Assembly (NCBI GenBank): GCA_006384855.1
Contig: VCJN01002217.1
Coordinates: forward strand, 149,858 to 213,857
Source: Tetraselmis striata
Taxonomy: Eukaryota; Chlorophyta; Chlorodendrophyceae; Chlorodendrales; Chlorodendraceae
DNA: 64,000 bases
Reading direction: 5' to 3'
Shown here: piece by piece, positions 46,735-57,147 of the stretch
Layout: each line of letters begins with the position of its first letter
How positions within the stretch are numbered: position 1 is the stretch's first letter
Program-made: the position numbers and the translations under genes
The notes under the pieces: generated by a model
Seen by the model: only the letters and a program-made list of their open reading frames with translations
Databases searched by the model: none
What the model was told of the DNA's origin: nothing

Positions 46735-48558
46735 ATGGCCTCCATAGCCTCCCCGTTGCACGTTAACGTAGCAGTCGAACCGTGCACGGCCGCGCTGCTG
46801 CACCGCCTCACTGCCGCCTCCGGGCTGCCGGGCCCCGCAGTGCTGAACGACGCGCTGCGGCTGTTGGCCTTCTCTCGTGGGCTGACCAGCTGCTGCACGG
46901 GTGGCACCTCGTCGGAAAGCCTTGATGCTCCTCGGGCCAGCAGTAGCAGGGACGCTGAAGCGACCTCGCCGCCGACGCAGCCGGACGCGGCAGCCAGTGG
47001 TGCTACCTTGCAGTGCAATTGGGGGTCACCTGCCGAATGGCTGCCGAAGGTGTTTCGCGCACTGGAGGACGAGGCGGGATCGCTGGCGGCGGCTCGGCTG
47101 GTGTGCCGCGACTGGGCGTCTGGCGTGATGGGCAGCGTGAGCCGGCTGTCGCTGCGCTACGCACTAACCGGCGTCATAGCTGGCCTGGTGTCCCAGTGCA
47201 GCGAGCTGCGAGCACTCGAACTGGCGCTGTCAGGGGAGTCGTCCGTGCAGGACGGAGCGACGGAGCGCCTGCTAGGGGAGGTGTGCCGGCTGCCGCAACT
47301 GGACTGCCTGCGGCTATTCTGTGACGAGCTGCTCTGTAGCCACGTGGACGCGCTGAGACCCGTGCTCGCGCAGCTGAGGAGCTTCGGCCTGGTGACGGAG
47401 AGGGAATCGGCCGCGTACGAGAGCCTGCACCCGGCGCTGTCCGGTCTCACTGGCATCACCGACTTGCAGCTCGAGATCATCCCCTCGTTCCGCACCGAGA
47501 GTGACCTCTCTGAGCTTCAATGCCTCCCGGAGTGTCTGACCCGCCTCTCACTGGACGGGGCCTTCTTCCCGAACTTGCGCCTTCGAGACCTGCGCTTCGC
47601 CCACGCGCTGATGGAGCTGACGATGCACAACTGCACCTTCTATGACGCGATTGGCCTGTCGTCGGCAACCAGCCTCACCCGCCTCGACCTGGGGGACAGC
47701 ATCGAGCCCAACGAGGAAGACCTGCAGGACATCCTGGGCTTGACGCGGCTGGAGCACCTGCGCGTGAAGGAGTACTCAACCACAGACGCCAGGTACGCCA
47801 GACGGCTGGCGGAGAGCCTGGGATCTCTGACATCCCTGGCTCTCCCGCAGTGGCTGCCTCGCGGCGTCGAGGCGCTACAGCCGCTAACCGCGCTCACTGC
47901 CCTGACGGAGCTGGAGGTTGGCGTGGAACGTCGCCGGCCCGGCGACGCAATGTCCGCTGGGATGTGGCACCTGGGCTCACTGACTAGGCTGAAACAGCTG
48001 GCGCTTCACTTTGACAGCCGTGACATGACCACGACAGAGCAGGTCCTGTCCCGTCTGGAGCGCCTCAAGCAGCTTCACTCGCTGGACGTGCGGAACGGCT
48101 TTCTGGATGCTGACACCGCGCAGCTTCTGCCCTGCCAGCTGCGCCGCCTGGGGCTCGAGTGCTGCTTTGTGAACGATGAAACCGACACCCTACGCCCCGA
48201 CTTCCACTTCTACAGCCGCGTCTTTGTCAGAAGTGTGACGGAGACGCTCGCAGCGGTTGCAGACAGGTGCCCTGGGCTTACGTCCATCGACCTGCCGAGC
48301 AATGACGGGCTGTCGCTGTCCGCGCTGGTGACGCTCGTTGACAACTTTGATCACCTGGAGCACATCCTCATGGACTGTGAAGCATTGGCCTACCACTCTT
48401 ATGCCCAGCTGCCCTTGGTTCTGGATGCTCTGCTCATGACGAGGCCAACCCCCTCAAAGACTGTGCACCAGGAGCCCTGGCACGGCCGCAATCACATCAG
48501 GGGCAACAAGTGGCAGGCCATTAGAGATATTGTGCAGCAGCAGCACCATTCCAGCTGA
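46735..48558 (+). CDS. F-box/leucine-rich-repeat-like protein, single exon
   Basis: Likely substrate-recognition subunit of an SCF ubiquitin ligase, or an LRR protein of unknown target. The 607-residue frame is open throughout, without introns, unlike its neighbours. An F-box-like segment lies at about residues 100-126 (WLPKVFRALEDEAGSLAAARLVCRDW), where the conserved VCRDW end is typical. After it follow irregular leucine-rich repeats from about 150 to 520 (LTRLSLDGAFFPNLRLRDL, TSLTRLDLGDS, LHSLDVRNGFLD). The N-terminal ~95 residues are low-complexity Ser/Ala/Thr. The start at 46735 is the first ATG of the open frame. This layout is common in large algal gene families. F-box assignment is moderate; the LRR part is clear. 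Confidence 0.85.
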   Translation: MASIASPLHVNVAVEPCTAALLHRLTAASGLPGPAVLNDALRLLAFSRGLTSCCTGGTSSESLDAPRASSSRDAEATSPPTQPDAAASGATLQCNWGSPAEWLPKVFRALEDEAGSLAAARLVCRDWASGVMGSVSRLSLRYALTGVIAGLVSQCSELRALELALSGESSVQDGATERLLGEVCRLPQLDCLRLFCDELLCSHVDALRPVLAQLRSFGLVTERESAAYESLHPALSGLTGITDLQLEIIPSFRTESDLSELQCLPECLTRLSLDGAFFPNLRLRDLRFAHALMELTMHNCTFYDAIGLSSATSLTRLDLGDSIEPNEEDLQDILGLTRLEHLRVKEYSTTDARYARRLAESLGSLTSLALPQWLPRGVEALQPLTALTALTELEVGVERRRPGDAMSAGMWHLGSLTRLKQLALHFDSRDMTTTEQVLSRLERLKQLHSLDVRNGFLDADTAQLLPCQLRRLGLECCFVNDETDTLRPDFHFYSRVFVRSVTETLAAVADRCPGLTSIDLPSNDGLSLSALVTLVDNFDHLEHILMDCEALAYHSYAQLPLVLDALLMTRPTPSKTVHQEPWHGRNHIRGNKWQAIRDIVQQQHHSS

Positions 48559-48850
48559 TGCGAAACATGGCTGTACGGTTTATCAGAACAGTACTGGTTC
48601 CCAGTACAGCAGATGGCTAGTACGGCGTTCAAGTCCTGGTCGGCGCGTATTTGTATTTACGATGATAGCTATCGCTTGCCATAGCTAGGGCATCGTCCGA
48701 TTTTACAGGTGAAATGCCATGGCTGAAACTAAATCATTCTCGAAAATGTAAAAACTACCGGAAACAGCCGCTTCCTCACCGCCTCCTCACCAGCACGAGA
48801 GGCTTGCACAAATAACATGTGAAATATGCAGGACCTATCATGGCCACAAA
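48559..48850. other. 3' flank of the F-box/LRR gene
   Basis: No gene. Probably 3' untranslated and spacer sequence before the satellite array. Confidence 0.5.
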
Positions 48851-51702
48851 GCAGCATTGCGTGGTTGGGATGGCAAGGGCACGTGGGGATTGCTATGTGT
48901 ACACATTTTTTGGACCGCTGTATGAAATAATGGTTTACTACGATGAGCGCGCACTACCTATACTGCACCGCATCATCATGTCATGAAAAAAATTAACGAA
49001 AAATTAACTAATAACAAATATCATATCCAGCATTTCAGATTTCCGACAGCGAGAAGGATAGCAGCACTTTCTTTACGACTTAAGTCTGATTCTTGCCGAT
49101 TATTGCCGATTCAGCTGGGCTGGGAGCCCGCTGCAGTTGGTTTGGGAAGGCAGGGGCACGTGGGGATTGCCATGTGCACACATTTTGTGGACTGCTGTAA
49201 GAAATAATGTCTGAACACATATCAGTATAGCGCTCGCACAGTATACTGCGCCGCATCACCATGTACTGATAAACAGTATCACGACAATCTGTGGCAATTC
49301 CGATTTCCGACAGCGAGAAGGACAGCAACACAGTCTTTGCGATTAAGTCGGAATGGGCATTGCCGATTCACTGGGCTGGGAGCCCGCTGCAGTTGATTTG
49401 GGAAGGCAAGGGCAAGTGGGGATTGCCATGTGCACGCATTTTGTGGACTGCTGTAAGAAATAATGTCTGAACACATATCAGTATAGCGCTCGCACAGTAT
49501 ACTGCGCCGCATCACCACGTAATGATAAACAGTATCACGACAATCTGTGGCAATTTCGATTTCCGACAGCGAGAAGGACAGCAACACAGTCTTTGCGATT
49601 AAGCCGGAATGGGCCTTGCCGATTCACTGGGCTGGGAGCCCGCTGCAGTTGATTTGGGCAGGCAAGGGCAAGTGGGGATTGCCATGTGCACACATTTTGT
49701 GGACTGCTGTAAGAAATAATGTCTGAACACATATCAGTATAGCGCTCGCACAGTATACTGCGCCGCATCACCATGTACTGATAAACAGTATCACGACAAT
49801 CTGTGGCAATTTCGATTTCCGACAGCGAGAAGGACAGCAACACAGTCTTTGCGATTAAGCCGGAATGGGCCTTGCCGATTCACTGGGCGGGGAGCCCGCT
49901 GCAGTTGATTTGGGCAGGCAAGGGCAAGTGGGGATTGCCATGTGCACACATTTTGTGGACTGCTGTAAGAAATAATGTCTGAACACATATCAGTATAGCG
50001 CTCGCACAGTATACTGCGCCGCATCACCATGTAATGATAAACAATATCACGACAATCTGTGGCAATTTCGATTTCCGACAGCGAGAAGGACAGCAACACA
50101 GTTTTTGCGATTAAGCCGGAATGGGCCTTGCCGATTCACTGGGCGGGGAGCCCGCTGCAGTTGATTTGGGCAGGCAAGGGCAAGTGGGGATTGCCATGTG
50201 CACACATTTTGTGGACTGCTGTAAGAAATAATGTCTGAACACATATCAGTATAGCGCTCGCACAGTATACTGCGCCGCATCACCATGTACTGATAAACAG
50301 TATCACGACAATCTCTGGCAATTCCGATTTCCGACAGCGAGAAGGACAGCAACACAGTCTTTGCGATTAAGTCGGAATGGGCCTTGCCGATTCACTGGGC
50401 TGGGAGCCCGCTGCAGTTGATTTGGGAAGGCAAGGGCAAGTGGGGATTGCCATGTGCACGCATTTTGTGGAATGCTGTAATGTAAGAAATAATGTCTGAA
50501 CACATATCAGTATAGCGCTCGCACAGTATACTGCGCCGCATCACCACGTAATGATAAACAGTATCACGACAATCTGTGGCAATTTCGATTTCCGACAGCG
50601 AGAAGGACAGCAACACAGTCTTTGCGATTAAGCCGGAATGGGCCTTGCCGATTCACTGGGCTGGGAGCCCGCTGCAGTTGATTTGGGCAGGCAAGGGCAA
50701 GTGGGGATTGCCATGTGCACACATTTTGTGGACTGCTGTAAGAAATAATGTCTGAACACATATCAGTATAGCGCTCGCACAGTATACTGCGCCGCATCAC
50801 CATGTACTGATAAACAGTATCACGACAATCTGTGGCAATTTCGATTTCCGACAGCGAGAAGGACAGCAACACAGTCTTTGCGATTAAGCCGGAATGGGCC
50901 TTGCCGATTCACTGGGCGGGGAGCCCGCTGCAGTTGATTTGGGCAGGCAAGGGCAAGTGGGGATTGCCATGTGCACACATTTTGTGGACTGCTGTAAGAA
51001 ATAATGTCTGAACACATATCAGTATAGCGCTCGCACAGTATACTGCGCCGCATCACCATGTACTGATAAACAGTATCACGACAATCTGTGGCAATTCTGT
51101 TTCCAATAGCGAGAAGGACAGCAACACAGTCTTTGCAATTATTAAGCCGGAATGGGCCTTGCCGGTTCACTGGGCTGGGAGCCCGCTGCAGTTGATTTGG
51201 GCAGGCAAGGGCAAGTGGGGATTGCCATGTGCACGCATTTTGTGGACTGCTGTAAGAAATAATGTCTGAACACATATCAGTATAGCGCTCGCACAGTATA
51301 CTGCGCCGCATCACCATGTAATGATAAACAATATCACGACAATCTGTGGCAATTTCGATTTCCGACAGCGAGAAGGACAGCAACACAGTTTTTGCGATTA
51401 AGCCGGAATGGGCCTTGCCGATTCACTGGGCTGGGAGCCCGCTGCAGTTGATTTGGGCAGGCAAGGGCAAGTGGGGATTGCTATGTGCACGCATTTTGTG
51501 GACTGCTGTAAGAAATAATGTCTGAACACATATCAGTATAGCGCTCGCACAGTATACTGCGCCGCATCACCATGTAATGATAAACAGTAACACGACGATC
51601 TGTGGCAATTCTGTTTCCAATAGCGAGAAGGACAGCAACACAGTCTTTGCGATTAAGTCGGAATGGGCCTTGCCGGTTCACTGGGCTGGGAGCCCGCTGC
51701 TG
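48850..51702. repeat. 256-bp satellite array, about ten full units
   Basis: The landmark CAGCGAGAAGGA or its variant TAGCGAGAAGGA recurs at 49048, 49311, 49567, 49823, 50079, 50335, 50596, 50852, 51107, 51366 and 51622, giving a period of 256 bp with small indels. A more diverged partial unit precedes it from about 48850. Units share GGGAGCCCGCTGCAGTTG, CACATATCAGTATAGCGC and AGTATACTGCGCCGCATCAC. The 102-residue minus-strand frames seen in each unit run across unit boundaries and are not genes. Variants recur every four units. Confidence 0.95.
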
Positions 51703-52128
51703 TTGAGTTTAGTCTTTGAATTGAGCGCAACACCCAGATAAGAACTGCTTCGAGTGCCACATCAGATTGTGCCTATTCTGAGTGACAATCTGTAAGCGCG
51801 CGGATGGCGGCGCGGCAGTAAGAAAGTGTATTCTATAGAGACTTTGGGCGGTCGCCAGACGGTGGCATTCTTACTGGAGTTACATTCATCGGCAAGTCGG
51901 TGACAACTTCGGGGGCAGAACAATTGAAAAAGACATTTTCTTACTGGTGAATTTCTCAGTGACGTGCCGGCGCCGGCACCAAACTACTCTGCACATCCCA
52001 TACAACAATAAGACTGCTATTGTAATATATGCATTGAGGCATCGCCGCGCAGCAGCGTTATTCTCCCATCCAGGCGGGCCGTAAACTGCGCAGCTGCGGA
52101 GCTGTTGATTTGTGAGGGCGGCACGCCG
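51703..52128. other. Spacer between satellite and PDK-family gene
   Basis: No gene. Right part is likely 3' untranslated sequence of the minus-strand kinase. Confidence 0.5.
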
Positions 52129-53861
52129 CTAAATGCGGTGGCCGTGCACGGGCAGCCACACCGTCGCTGTTGTGCCGCCATCATGCGCCTCCTCTGACTG
52201 CCAATCCACGCCGCCGCCCATCACGCGGCAGTACAGCCGCGTCATGTTCACACCGACACCGATGCCAGTGAACTGCGCGCCATGATTCCGCGAATACCCG
52301 AAGTTGTCAGCCTCGTGCCGGTCGGCTGAGGTCGAGAACCAATGGAACAGCGAGTCCATCTTCTGCTTGGGTATCCCGCCACCACGATCAGTCACAGTCA
52401 CCTCAAAGTGCCCCGCCTTCACATGTGAGCGTCGCAGGCAGACCTCAATGGGCGGCGCCTCGTCCACATCCCAGGCCCCAAAGCGGTCCAGCAGCGGCTG
52501 CATCGCATTCTTCAGCAATTCCGTCACCACAAAGGCAAAATGCGGCTCGATTAGGCAGGCGTGAATGTCGGGGTCGCCGGTGACGGACACGTCCGGGCTG
52601 TTGCTGTTCTTCTCGATGCAGAACGCCCGGCAGTCCTCTGCTACGTTGCGCAGGCAGGCCAGCACGTTGCACTCCGGGTCCACAGTTGTCCGCACCCGGG
52701 CCGACCACATCCGCTGCTCCACGCTGTTCTTCGGCGGGCCAGCCAGAACGTCCACAGCCTTGAGGTGCTCGCTGACCAGCAGCCGCCACGCCACCATATC
52801 ACAGTGGACCGCGTCCATGCAGCGGTCCACCTCCCTGCTGTGCCCCCCCTGCTCCACCAGGCGCTGCCCCTCGCCCACCAAGCGAGCCACATCCTTCTCG
52901 AGCTCATCCGACCCGGCCCTCAGCTCCGCTGCAAACGCCTGCGTCTGCTGCCACGCACACTCGTGGAGCGTTGGCACCCTCTTGACCATGCTTTGCCCAT
53001 CTGGGAGCTCAACGGAGGCAAGCCTCTGCGAGATAGCACCATGCCTGAGTGGCGGACAGGGGGGGCAATTAGCGGATGGGGCACCACCCGAGCACTGCTG
53101 CTATTGGGTGCTGGCATCGTGGTGTGTGATTGATCCCACAGATAGAATCGATGAGTACTGCGTTCATTATGCCGTGCCATCCCATATCCGGGGAGACCTA
53201 CGCCTGCTCAATCGTAAACGCGTTAGCTGACTTGAACATTGGGCATCTGCCCATGGCATCCCACCTCTCAAGCGTCGGCCGCAGCATTCGTTCCAGCTGC
53301 GCCGTGTTGCCGCTCAGACGCGCCAGGCTCGCGTCCTGGTGACGCAGGCGGAGCGGCAGCTCGTGCCGCAGGAAGCGGCTCGCGATCACAGCGTCCACAT
53401 GTCGGGGCTGTGACACGTAGCGATGTAGACCTGCATGGATAGTGCGTGGCGCACAGGGTCAGAGTGGAGGAAATCCCCAGCTACATTCGGAGAGCGAGAT
53501 CGGATCAGGTGGTCGATGCCAGAATTGGCTTAGTAAATACGAATGCGGCTTCACTACCCACGCATATGATTGATGTTACCGCCGCGCAGTTGGACCTGTA
53601 AGAAAACGATAACGATGCTGCGGGGAGATGGCCCTTACCGCGCAGCGACACTGGCGTGATAGCGGGGAGCTCCGCTTGCTGACCCTGGGCCTCGCCGCGT
53701 GCTGCAGTGTCAGCGTTGCACAGGGTGGGCGGGGAAGTGTTTGTGGACAGCTCGCGCTGTGTGGTCGCTGTTGCGAGCCTCAGCACGGCAGCGAGCGGAG
53801 CAGCGGCGCCGGCCGGCGATGGAGCAACAACGGGGCAACGCGCGGCGGCCAGGCGCAACAT
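52129..53861 (-). CDS. Mitochondrial protein kinase of the PDK/BCKDK family
   Basis: These kinases switch off pyruvate or branched-chain ketoacid dehydrogenase by phosphorylating E1 in the mitochondrial matrix. Three exons inferred: 53639-53861, 53232-53430 and 52129-53023. They join in phase to 438 residues. The first 60 residues are Ala/Arg/Thr-rich and acid-poor, fitting a mitochondrial presequence (MLRLAAARCPVVAP). The helical bundle domain has the signature SRFLRHELPLRLRHQ. The ATPase part has the N-box ELLKNAM near 310, DRGGGIP near 355, and a glycine loop GIGVGVNMTRLY. In typical PDKs that loop reads GYGLP, so this copy is divergent. Intron 2 uses an AGAG acceptor to stay in phase. PDK against BCKDK cannot be told apart here. 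The ORF shadows on the plus strand are ignored. Confidence 0.9.
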
Positions 53862-54282
53862 GAGGCTGACTCCGCAGCTAGCCCTCGTTGGAGAATTGCG
53901 GGGAGCACCACCGTGTGCCAGTATACGCTCGCTGGCCGTAGCGAATGCTTCCTGTTATTGGAGTAGTCGTTACTGTGCCGACCCCTTGGCCGCTCTGGCA
54001 CCAGCGTATGGCGATCGGCTAATGTGCGCCCTTCGTGACTGACGGTGCGACGGACGAACCCTACAGAGCATGAAGATAGGCAAGCGGCAGCGCCGGTTCG
54101 CAGTAACGTACCGTACATGTAACGGCATGCCAGAATGCGAAAATAACTTCGCGCGAATATTGAGCGCGACAAAAGGCTCTTTACTGGCTACAGGTACCTG
54201 ATGTCACCTGCCCCGGAAAACGCTGCCGGGGCACGCCGAGTCAGCAATTAGACGCGAAGAGCTGATGGTCCGGAATTTTTAT
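53862..54282. other. Upstream region of the PDK-family gene
   Basis: No gene seen. Should hold the kinase promoter; it ends at the first repeat of the tyrosine-recombinase element. Confidence 0.5.
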
Positions 54283-54467
54283 GATCTAAACTAGTTTATG
54301 GGGTTTCCATCCTTGACCTAACCGCTTTTTAGCTACAAGTGCTGCTCAGTGGTACGGGAACTAGTAACTGTTGTTGCGCCCTTGTTGGGTGCAGCACGAG
54401 TAGACATAAAAGCAGCCAGAACAGCTGAGCCTGCCATCTTCCAGTTTTCGCTGCGTTCCACGCAGCG
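54283..54467 (+). repeat. Split direct repeat A1
   Basis: About 185 bp, matching 57175-57360 with only a few differences (for example GGAACTAGTAACTG against GGAACTAGGCACCTG). Confidence 0.9.
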
Positions 54468-54547
54468 ACGTAAAAACTGTCTCGTAACCCGTTGCGAGCA
54501 AGGTCACCCCATGTTGTTCAAGACCACACCCGGCTCGCCATCCGAGT

Positions 54548-55435
54548 GTGATATTCGCGTCCGTACGTCCGTGCGTTACTATGTCAGATGGAGAAGAACC
54601 CGTCGTTGAGCCGACGCTCAAGTCGTTGCAAGCAGATGTGCGTGCATTGGCTACAGCCGTGGCACAATTGACGGCTCGTGATCGCGTTGTTGATGGAGAA
54701 GGGGCACATGGCTCCGGCTCAGGGCAGCGCTTCGCGGGACAGCCGACAGGCAGCGGGGGAGCCGCAGAGCGCCCCGACTTGCTAGAGCTAGCCCAGAGCG
54801 GCCGTGTCGGAGCAAAATCCGTGAGTGCCGAGGATGATTACCTCGCGGTGCCAGAGCTACTGCAGAGAGCAGAGTCTGGTTACGAGGCCGTTCGACCGGT
54901 CAGCCGAGTGCCTGGACTTTTCCCTTTGAGCACCGACCTAACGAACGAGTACCTCAAGCAGGATGACCGGCGTCTGCCGGCCCAGGAGGAGTACTTGTGG
55001 ATGTCGTGTTTCGGGGCCCACATGGCCGCTCTTTTCGTGGCGCTCGACGAGCTACTGCCCTACGTCCCTTCCACCAACCAGGACTTCACCCCCTACCTCG
55101 CGAGAGCTCGGAACCACGCCGAGGCCATCGACAAGGTGTTTCGGTTTCGTTTGGCCTTCCTGCGGAGGCTAAATGAGATCAAGCGTGTGCATGGTGACCA
55201 AGGTGTTCTGGATGTGCTGCGAGCCCAGCATTTTCAGCCTTCTTCGGAGCACCTGGGTTCCGCGATCTTTGGAGATCTCATGCGGGACTACGAGCGTCGT
55301 GTCTTCGAGGCGACCGTTGCCAGCAGCGCCAAGGCGACCGCTACTTCTCGAGTGGCGGCTGCAGCTGCAGGGCGCGGGCGCGGACGAGGGCGTGGCGGTG
55401 GACGTGGACGTGGCCGCGAAGGTGAGCACGAGTGA
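54548..55435 (+). CDS. Gag-like ORF of the split-repeat element
   Basis: A 295-residue frame; a second in-frame ATG at 54581 (MSDGEEPVVEP) is a likelier start. The middle is helical (YLWMSCFGAHMAALFVAL) and the end is an RG-rich tail (RGRGRGRGGGRGRGRE), a common RNA- or DNA-binding feature of Gag-type proteins. No zinc knuckle seen. Its position upstream of the recombinase matches ORF1 of DIRS-order elements. Assignment is by position and composition, not by clear homology. Confidence 0.5.
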   Translation: MIFASVRPCVTMSDGEEPVVEPTLKSLQADVRALATAVAQLTARDRVVDGEGAHGSGSGQRFAGQPTGSGGAAERPDLLELAQSGRVGAKSVSAEDDYLAVPELLQRAESGYEAVRPVSRVPGLFPLSTDLTNEYLKQDDRRLPAQEEYLWMSCFGAHMAALFVALDELLPYVPSTNQDFTPYLARARNHAEAIDKVFRFRLAFLRRLNEIKRVHGDQGVLDVLRAQHFQPSSEHLGSAIFGDLMRDYERRVFEATVASSAKATATSRVAAAAAGRGRGRGRGGGRGRGREGEHE

Positions 55436-55471
55436 CGGTGTGGGGCGCCTTTCGTCGGAGCTGCAGGAGCC

Positions 55472-57094
55472 TTGCGAGGCCACCTTTCGGTGACCGCCGC
55501 AAAACGCACCCTTGCAGCTCAACGGCGGGATGAGCGCCCTGTGTCAGGACCTGACCCCCCCACCTTACAGACTTCATTTAGACCTTCCTCGGTGCGGCGC
55601 TTCTTGCAGCTACAGCCGAGTGCGGCTCAACCATCCGCACGCCTGCACATGGCGGCTCAACCATCCGCCTTTCTTACAACCCCATTGCGTTCGTCGGTTG
55701 TTACACTACGTGTTACAACCGGTTCGCAACGACCAAGTTTCGCGCGTGTACGTTACGCACGTGACAGGCGCTATGAGCGCGAAGGGCGCGCGGGGCGGCC
55801 CTCTTACCTGAACCTAGCCCCGCAAACCCGTACTGGAGCTACTGCAAACCCGTCCAGCAACTACCGGCCAACCGCCGGGAACCTAACTGTTGCTGCCGAG
55901 TACTTTGCGAACAGTGGCCGTGCCGGTGGAACTCTGTCAGTAAAACGACGCACTTACGTAATTGACGAGCCCGCAGCTATCGCTCCGTGGGCTGCGTCAC
56001 TGCGATCTCGACTACAGGACGCGTTCGGCTCAGACGAGCTAGGCCAGCGGACGCTCGACCTGCTCTCCAGCTCCCTCAGCGCTCAGACCCTCAAGAGCTA
56101 CGCCGGCAGGTTGTCTCAGTTCGCTGAGTTCTGCCACGACTCCGAGAACATCAGCCCGCTGGAAGCGACTACTGCTACTGTTGTTCGGTACGTTGCCTGG
56201 ATCGGGGAGCGAGGGCACATCGCAGCTAAGTCGCTGCAGCCCTACCTGTCTGCCATCAACACCTTCTTCGAGCTGCACAACCTCGTCCCGATCGCCAAGG
56301 ACAGCCTACACCTTACTTCGGCACGACGTGGGTTAATGTTGCGTCAGCGCCGATTAGACGCTGCCCCTTTACGTGTCCCTCTGCCTGCGGATGTGGCTTA
56401 CCGCTTCGTCTCAAAAGCCGAGCTAATTGTGTCTGCTCCTTACCCCGAGTCCCACCTCGACTACCGAGCCCTCTTGGCCTCGGTTGTCAACTTCCTGTTC
56501 TTTGCCAGGGGCCTTACTGGCGTCTCCTGTCGAGTGCAAGATGTGCATGTCGACACCTACAACATCACCTTGCAGATCTACCGCGAGAAGGGTCGCGCTG
56601 GCCGGCGGGGACCCGACGACCTGCGCGTACTTCTCCTTCCAGTGTCCGAGCACCCTCGAGTGGCACGTCTCTTGCGCTACTTCATCGACAACGTCCAGTC
56701 TGTCCCCCTGGGTACTGTTGGCTTGGCTGCCTCCAACTTCTGGGCTGTCAATGTGGCTGAGCAGTCAAAACCTTGGACTGCGGCTACGATGTCAGACTGG
56801 CTGTCCACAGCAGTCAACCTAGTCAACGCTGCCCCCCCTGCTGGCACTTCCTGGACTTCACACAGCCTACGCAAGGGCGCAGCCTCTGCAGCAAACGCCA
56901 TCGGAGCGCCACTGTCCCACATCCGCTACCAAGGCGGTTGGGCCACTAACTCTGATGTCGTTCTGGACTACATCGACCCCAACGTTCTTCCTTCTCCTGG
57001 CGCGTGGTTCTTCTTTGGACACATCGCCCCCCTCCGCCACTTCCAAGTCCAACAGGACTCCGCAGCGGTGGCCTTCCCAGTGCCTCCTTCATGA
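55472..57094 (+). CDS. Tyrosine recombinase/integrase
   Basis: Catalyses site-specific DNA strand exchange through a tyrosine nucleophile. The 540-residue frame has a SAM-like core-binding region at about 200-300 (QTLKSYAGRLSQFAEFCHD) followed by the catalytic domain. The H-x-x-R box SHSLRKGAAS lies near residue 464, and the probable nucleophile is the Tyr of VVLDYID near 500. HIRYQGGWATNSD between them fits the usual pre-tyrosine helix. The N-terminal ~160 residues are low-complexity. The family also occurs in Cryptons, but the split repeats around it favour a DIRS-order origin. It starts 36 nt after the Gag-like frame; the true initiation site is uncertain. Confidence 0.82.
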   Translation: MRGHLSVTAAKRTLAAQRRDERPVSGPDPPTLQTSFRPSSVRRFLQLQPSAAQPSARLHMAAQPSAFLTTPLRSSVVTLRVTTGSQRPSFARVRYARDRRYEREGRAGRPSYLNLAPQTRTGATANPSSNYRPTAGNLTVAAEYFANSGRAGGTLSVKRRTYVIDEPAAIAPWAASLRSRLQDAFGSDELGQRTLDLLSSSLSAQTLKSYAGRLSQFAEFCHDSENISPLEATTATVVRYVAWIGERGHIAAKSLQPYLSAINTFFELHNLVPIAKDSLHLTSARRGLMLRQRRLDAAPLRVPLPADVAYRFVSKAELIVSAPYPESHLDYRALLASVVNFLFFARGLTGVSCRVQDVHVDTYNITLQIYREKGRAGRRGPDDLRVLLLPVSEHPRVARLLRYFIDNVQSVPLGTVGLAASNFWAVNVAEQSKPWTAATMSDWLSTAVNLVNAAPPAGTSWTSHSLRKGAASAANAIGAPLSHIRYQGGWATNSDVVLDYIDPNVLPSPGAWFFFGHIAPLRHFQVQQDSAAVAFPVPPS

Positions 57095-57147
57095 CTTGGC
57101 GCTACCCCTTCTCCGTCAATCTACCGCTCTCTACGTTCGCTCAAGAC

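Noticed and set aside
49279-51681. Series of 102-residue minus-strand frames repeated every 256 bp
   Set aside because: They cross satellite unit borders, the period is not a multiple of three, and they have no protein-like features; by-product of the tandem repeat.
48850-51702. CRISPR-like array
   Set aside because: Whole 256-bp units repeat with no alternating unique spacers, and the genome is eukaryotic.
54548-57094. Host gene pair coding for a recombinase
   Set aside because: The flanking split direct repeats on both sides show that the two frames belong to a mobile element.
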